The notes beneath the pieces were generated by a model. It did not search any database. It had not been told where the DNA came from and saw only the letters and a list, made by a program, of their open reading frames with translations. The position numbers and the translations under genes are program-made. This document shows, in pieces, positions 61,427 through 64,000 of a stretch of DNA of 64,000 bases. Source of the DNA: Massilia antarctica. GTDB taxonomy: Bacteria; Pseudomonadota; Gammaproteobacteria; Burkholderiales; Burkholderiaceae_D. Position 1 is the stretch's first letter. Each line of letters opens with the position of its first letter. Location of the stretch: the NCBI RefSeq assembly GCF_015689335.1, contig NZ_CP065053.1, forward strand, positions 5,022,001 to 5,086,000. Direction: 5' to 3'.

Positions 61427-61648
61427 ACGGCGAACGTGCCAAGGTGGCGTTAACGTCAGCTTTGCATAAATGATATTGCCGCCTTCCGTTGCCGGCTCCG
61501 GTCCGACCGACCGTGACGGCATCGCCCCGGGGCTCAGGAACGCCAGCTTTCGCCTGCTGGCGCAAGGCGGCGAAAGACTGACGCACGCCAAAGTGCGGCG
61601 TTGCACCCGGTGGCATGCTAGGGGTTTTGTCCACGCCACCGGAGAGCC

Positions 61649-64000
61649 ATGCGCGCCGCCATCCTGGGATTTGCCTGTGGCGCCGGCCTGCTGCAAATCC
61701 AGCCGGTGCTGCCATCACCATCGACCATGGCCGCATGCGCCGCCATCGCGGTCCTGCTTTGCTGTTTGCGCGGTGTTGCGAGGCTGGCCATGGCCGGTGC
61801 GCTCGCCGGTTTCTGCTGGGCCGCGCTGGCCGCCCATCTGGCCTTGGCGCCGGCGCTGGCCAAAGCCGTCGAGGGCCGCGACATCACGGTCGTCGGCATC
61901 GTCGACAGCCTGCCGTTCCGCTTCGATGACGGCGTGCGCTTCAATTTCAAGGTCGAAAGAGTGCTGGGCGAGCCGGTGGTGGTGCCGCCGCGGGTGTCGC
62001 TGGCGTGGTATGCCGGCTACCGCGACGCCGCGCAAGCGATCGGCGACGTGCAGCCCGGCGAACGCTGGCAGCTGGTCGTGCGCCTGCAACGCCCGCATGG
62101 AAACATGAACCCGTACGGCTTCGATTACGAGGCCTGGCTGCTGGAGCAGGGCGTGCGCGCCACCGGCTACGTGCGGCCGGAAGGCGGCACGACCCGGCGC
62201 CTGGACGGTTTCGTCTTCAGCTTGTCGAACCTGGTCGAACATTGCCGGGCCACCTTGCGCGAGCGTATCCTGCGCGCGCTGCCGGGCAAGGAATACGCCG
62301 GCGTGATCGTCGCCCTGGTCGTCGGCGACCAGCGCGCCATCGGGCAGGCCGACTGGGACGTGTTCAACCGCACCGGAATCGGCCACCTCATTTCCATCTC
62401 CGGCCTGCATATCACCATGGTGGCCGGACTGTTCGCGTCGCTCGCCTCCTTGCTGTGGCGGCGCTCGTTTTTCACCGATGCGCAACTGCCTTTGCTGATG
62501 CCGGCGCCGAAGGTGGCCGCCTTGACGGGCGCCGCGGTCGCGCTGTTGTACGTGCTGCTGGCCGGCTTCGGCGTGCCGGCGCAGCGCACTCTGTATATGT
62601 TGACCGTGGTCGCCGCCGCGCTCTGGTTCGGCCGGCTCACGCAGGTGTCGCACGTGCTGTGCGTGGCGCTCGGCGTGGTCGTCGTGCTCGATCCGTGGGC
62701 GATCGCTTCGCCCGGTTTCTGGCTGTCGTTCGGGGCCGTGGCGGCGATCCTGTTCGCGACCACCGGCCGCACCGTTGTCAGGCAGCCGCGCTGGCGCGGC
62801 GTGCTGCTGGTGGCCGCGCATACGCAGTATGTGGTCACGCTCGCGCTGGTTCCCCTGACGATGCTGCTGTTCTCGCAGGTGTCCATCGTCAGTCCGCTGG
62901 CCAACGCGGTGGCGATCCCGGTGGTCAGCTTCGTCGTCACGCCGCTCGCGCTGGCCGGCAGCATGCTGCCGGCACCCTTGTCCACCTTGCTGCTCAATGC
63001 CGCGCACTATGCCGTGCAGGGACTGGCCTGGGCGCTCGCATGGTGCTCGGGATTGCGTTTTGCGGTGTGGAGCGCACCGGCTCCCGAGCCGTGGCTGTTC
63101 GTGTTCGCGGTCGTCGGCACCTTGTGGATGCTCGCCCCGCGCGGCTGGCCGCACCGCTGGACCGGGCTGGCCGCGTGGCTGCCGCTGCTCACCGCCCAGC
63201 CTGTGTCTCCGCCGCAGGGCGAGGTGTTCGTGACCGCATTCGATGTCGGGCAGGGCATGGCGCTGTTGATCGAAACCGGCACGCACCGGCTGCTGTACGA
63301 CACCGGACCGGCCTACACCCGCGAGTCGAACGGTGCCAACCGGGTGATCCTGCCGTACCTCAAGGCGCGCGGCATCGGCTTTCTCGACGGCGTGGTCGTC
63401 AGCCACAGCGACATTGACCATGCCGGCGGCGCGCGCACCTTGCTCGGCGCGCTCAAGGTCGGCTGGGTGTCGTCGTCGCTGTGGTTCGACCATCCGATCG
63501 TCAAGGCCGCGCCACGCCATGCCCGCTGCAGCGGCGGGCAGCAGTGGACCTGGGATGGCGTGCGCTTCGAGATGCTGCATCCGAGCGTGGAAAGCTATGC
63601 GGATGCCAGCCTCAAACCGAACGCGCGCGGCTGCGTGCTGCGGATCACGGCGGGCGTCCATTCCATCCTGCTGGCGGCCGATATCGAGGCCGCGCAGGAG
63701 GCGAAGCTGGTCGCCGGATCGGCGCAGCTGCTGCGCGCCGAGGTTTTGCTGGCGCCGCATCATGGCAGCGGTACCTCGTCGACACCGGTCTTCCTGGCCG
63801 CTGTGCAGCCACGCCTGGTGCTGTTCCAAGTCGGTTATCGCAACCGCTACCATCACCCCAAGACGGAGGTGGTGGAGCGCTACGAAAAACTAGGCATCGA
63901 ACGCTTGCGCTCGGACGAATCGGGAGCGATCATGCTCGATTCGGCCAGCGGCTTCGCGCCGGTCGAATACCGGCGAGAACATGCGCGTTACTGGTACGGA
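61649..64000 (+). CDS. comEC: DNA internalization protein ComEC/Rec2 (3' end outside window)
   Basis: The frame opens at ATG 61649 (GGAGAG box) and stays open to the window end, at least 784 codons. It encodes a polytopic inner-membrane protein: several N-terminal hydrophobic segments, an OB-like periplasmic segment, the competence core with ISGLHITMVAGLFASL and AVALLYVLLAGFGVPAQRT, and then the metallo-beta-lactamase-type domain with SHSDIDHAGG and LAPHHGSGTS. ComEC forms the channel for DNA uptake. A stop-free minus-strand frame lies opposite and is a shadow. The gene follows AraC with a 222-base gap. Confidence 0.95.
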   Translation, partial: MRAAILGFACGAGLLQIQPVLPSPSTMAACAAIAVLLCCLRGVARLAMAGALAGFCWAALAAHLALAPALAKAVEGRDITVVGIVDSLPFRFDDGVRFNFKVERVLGEPVVVPPRVSLAWYAGYRDAAQAIGDVQPGERWQLVVRLQRPHGNMNPYGFDYEAWLLEQGVRATGYVRPEGGTTRRLDGFVFSLSNLVEHCRATLRERILRALPGKEYAGVIVALVVGDQRAIGQADWDVFNRTGIGHLISISGLHITMVAGLFASLASLLWRRSFFTDAQLPLLMPAPKVAALTGAAVALLYVLLAGFGVPAQRTLYMLTVVAAALWFGRLTQVSHVLCVALGVVVVLDPWAIASPGFWLSFGAVAAILFATTGRTVVRQPRWRGVLLVAAHTQYVVTLALVPLTMLLFSQVSIVSPLANAVAIPVVSFVVTPLALAGSMLPAPLSTLLLNAAHYAVQGLAWALAWCSGLRFAVWSAPAPEPWLFVFAVVGTLWMLAPRGWPHRWTGLAAWLPLLTAQPVSPPQGEVFVTAFDVGQGMALLIETGTHRLLYDTGPAYTRESNGANRVILPYLKARGIGFLDGVVVSHSDIDHAGGARTLLGALKVGWVSSSLWFDHPIVKAAPRHARCSGGQQWTWDGVRFEMLHPSVESYADASLKPNARGCVLRITAGVHSILLAADIEAAQEAKLVAGSAQLLRAEVLLAPHHGSGTSSTPVFLAAVQPRLVLFQVGYRNRYHHPKTEVVERYEKLGIERLRSDESGAIMLDSASGFAPVEYRREHARYWYG

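Noticed and set aside
61715..63856. A 713-codon minus-strand frame and shorter plus-strand frames over the same DNA
   Set aside because: They are antisense or wrong-frame readings of comEC, whose own frame is continuous to the window end and carries the ComEC core and metallo-beta-lactamase motifs.

Overview
The window reads as a chromosomal segment of a GC-rich betaproteobacterium, most likely of the Oxalobacteraceae (Massilia/Telluria type). That placement rests on gene content and codon use (serB-mfd, ppnN, lysS, prfB, recJ with an RpfE-type neighbour, a lolC-lolD-tatD-comEC run), not on a marker-gene comparison. No rRNA, tRNA, CRISPR array, insertion sequence or prophage gene was recognised. 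Coding density is high, and most long reading frames opposite or inside the genes are GC-skew shadows.

Layout. 1-7 kb: end of a GNAT acetyltransferase gene, then serB, mfd, a cytosolic 5'-nucleotidase and an HDOD gene on the minus strand, and a small DUF5335 gene. 7-13 kb: a PP2C phosphatase, a translationally coupled pair of membrane sensor-like genes (one a HAMP-MFS fusion), and an OPT peptide transporter. 13-21 kb: penicillin-binding protein 1A with a Lys-Asp tract, an SDR/LysR divergent pair, a POT peptide transporter and ppnN. 21-26 kb: a TonB-dependent receptor, then an ABM-fold monooxygenase, an AraC regulator and an ECF41 sigma factor in one minus-strand run, divergent from a carboxymuconolactone decarboxylase (CMD) gene that carries a textbook ECF41 promoter. 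26-29 kb: a three-gene heme-peroxidase cassette (y4iL-type catalase-like protein, an unknown protein, a Dyp-type peroxidase). 29.5-33 kb: lysS, a HAD phosphatase and prfB with its programmed frameshift.

33-51 kb looks accessory. It separates prfB from recJ, which with lysS form a very old gene neighbourhood. It holds a CpdB-like nucleotidase with a Sel1 protein, a secreted thioredoxin-like protein, a VOC protein, a secreted cellulase cluster (GH48 with two Calx-beta-like modules and a CBM2; a LemA-like protein; GH5 with a 38-unit Thr-Pro linker and a CBM2-like module) preceded by an AT-rich leader with two LacI-type operators, a possible 19-residue peptide gene, the RtcB-PrfH RNA repair/ribosome rescue pair, a second GNAT gene, a HerA/DUF853 ATPase, a RES-Xre toxin-antitoxin pair and two tandem related unknown genes.

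51-64 kb returns to core genes: recJ with an RpfE-like gene, a DUF3060 protein, two ferritin-like proteins in one operon, lolC-lolD-tatD, an SDR gene divergent from an AraC regulator, and comEC, which runs off the right edge.

The parts that reward a second look are the HAMP-MFS sensor pair, the ECF41 regulon with its exact promoter, the peroxidase cassette, the cellulase locus with its putative operators, and a dispersed palindromic repeat whose three copies show compensatory stem changes.
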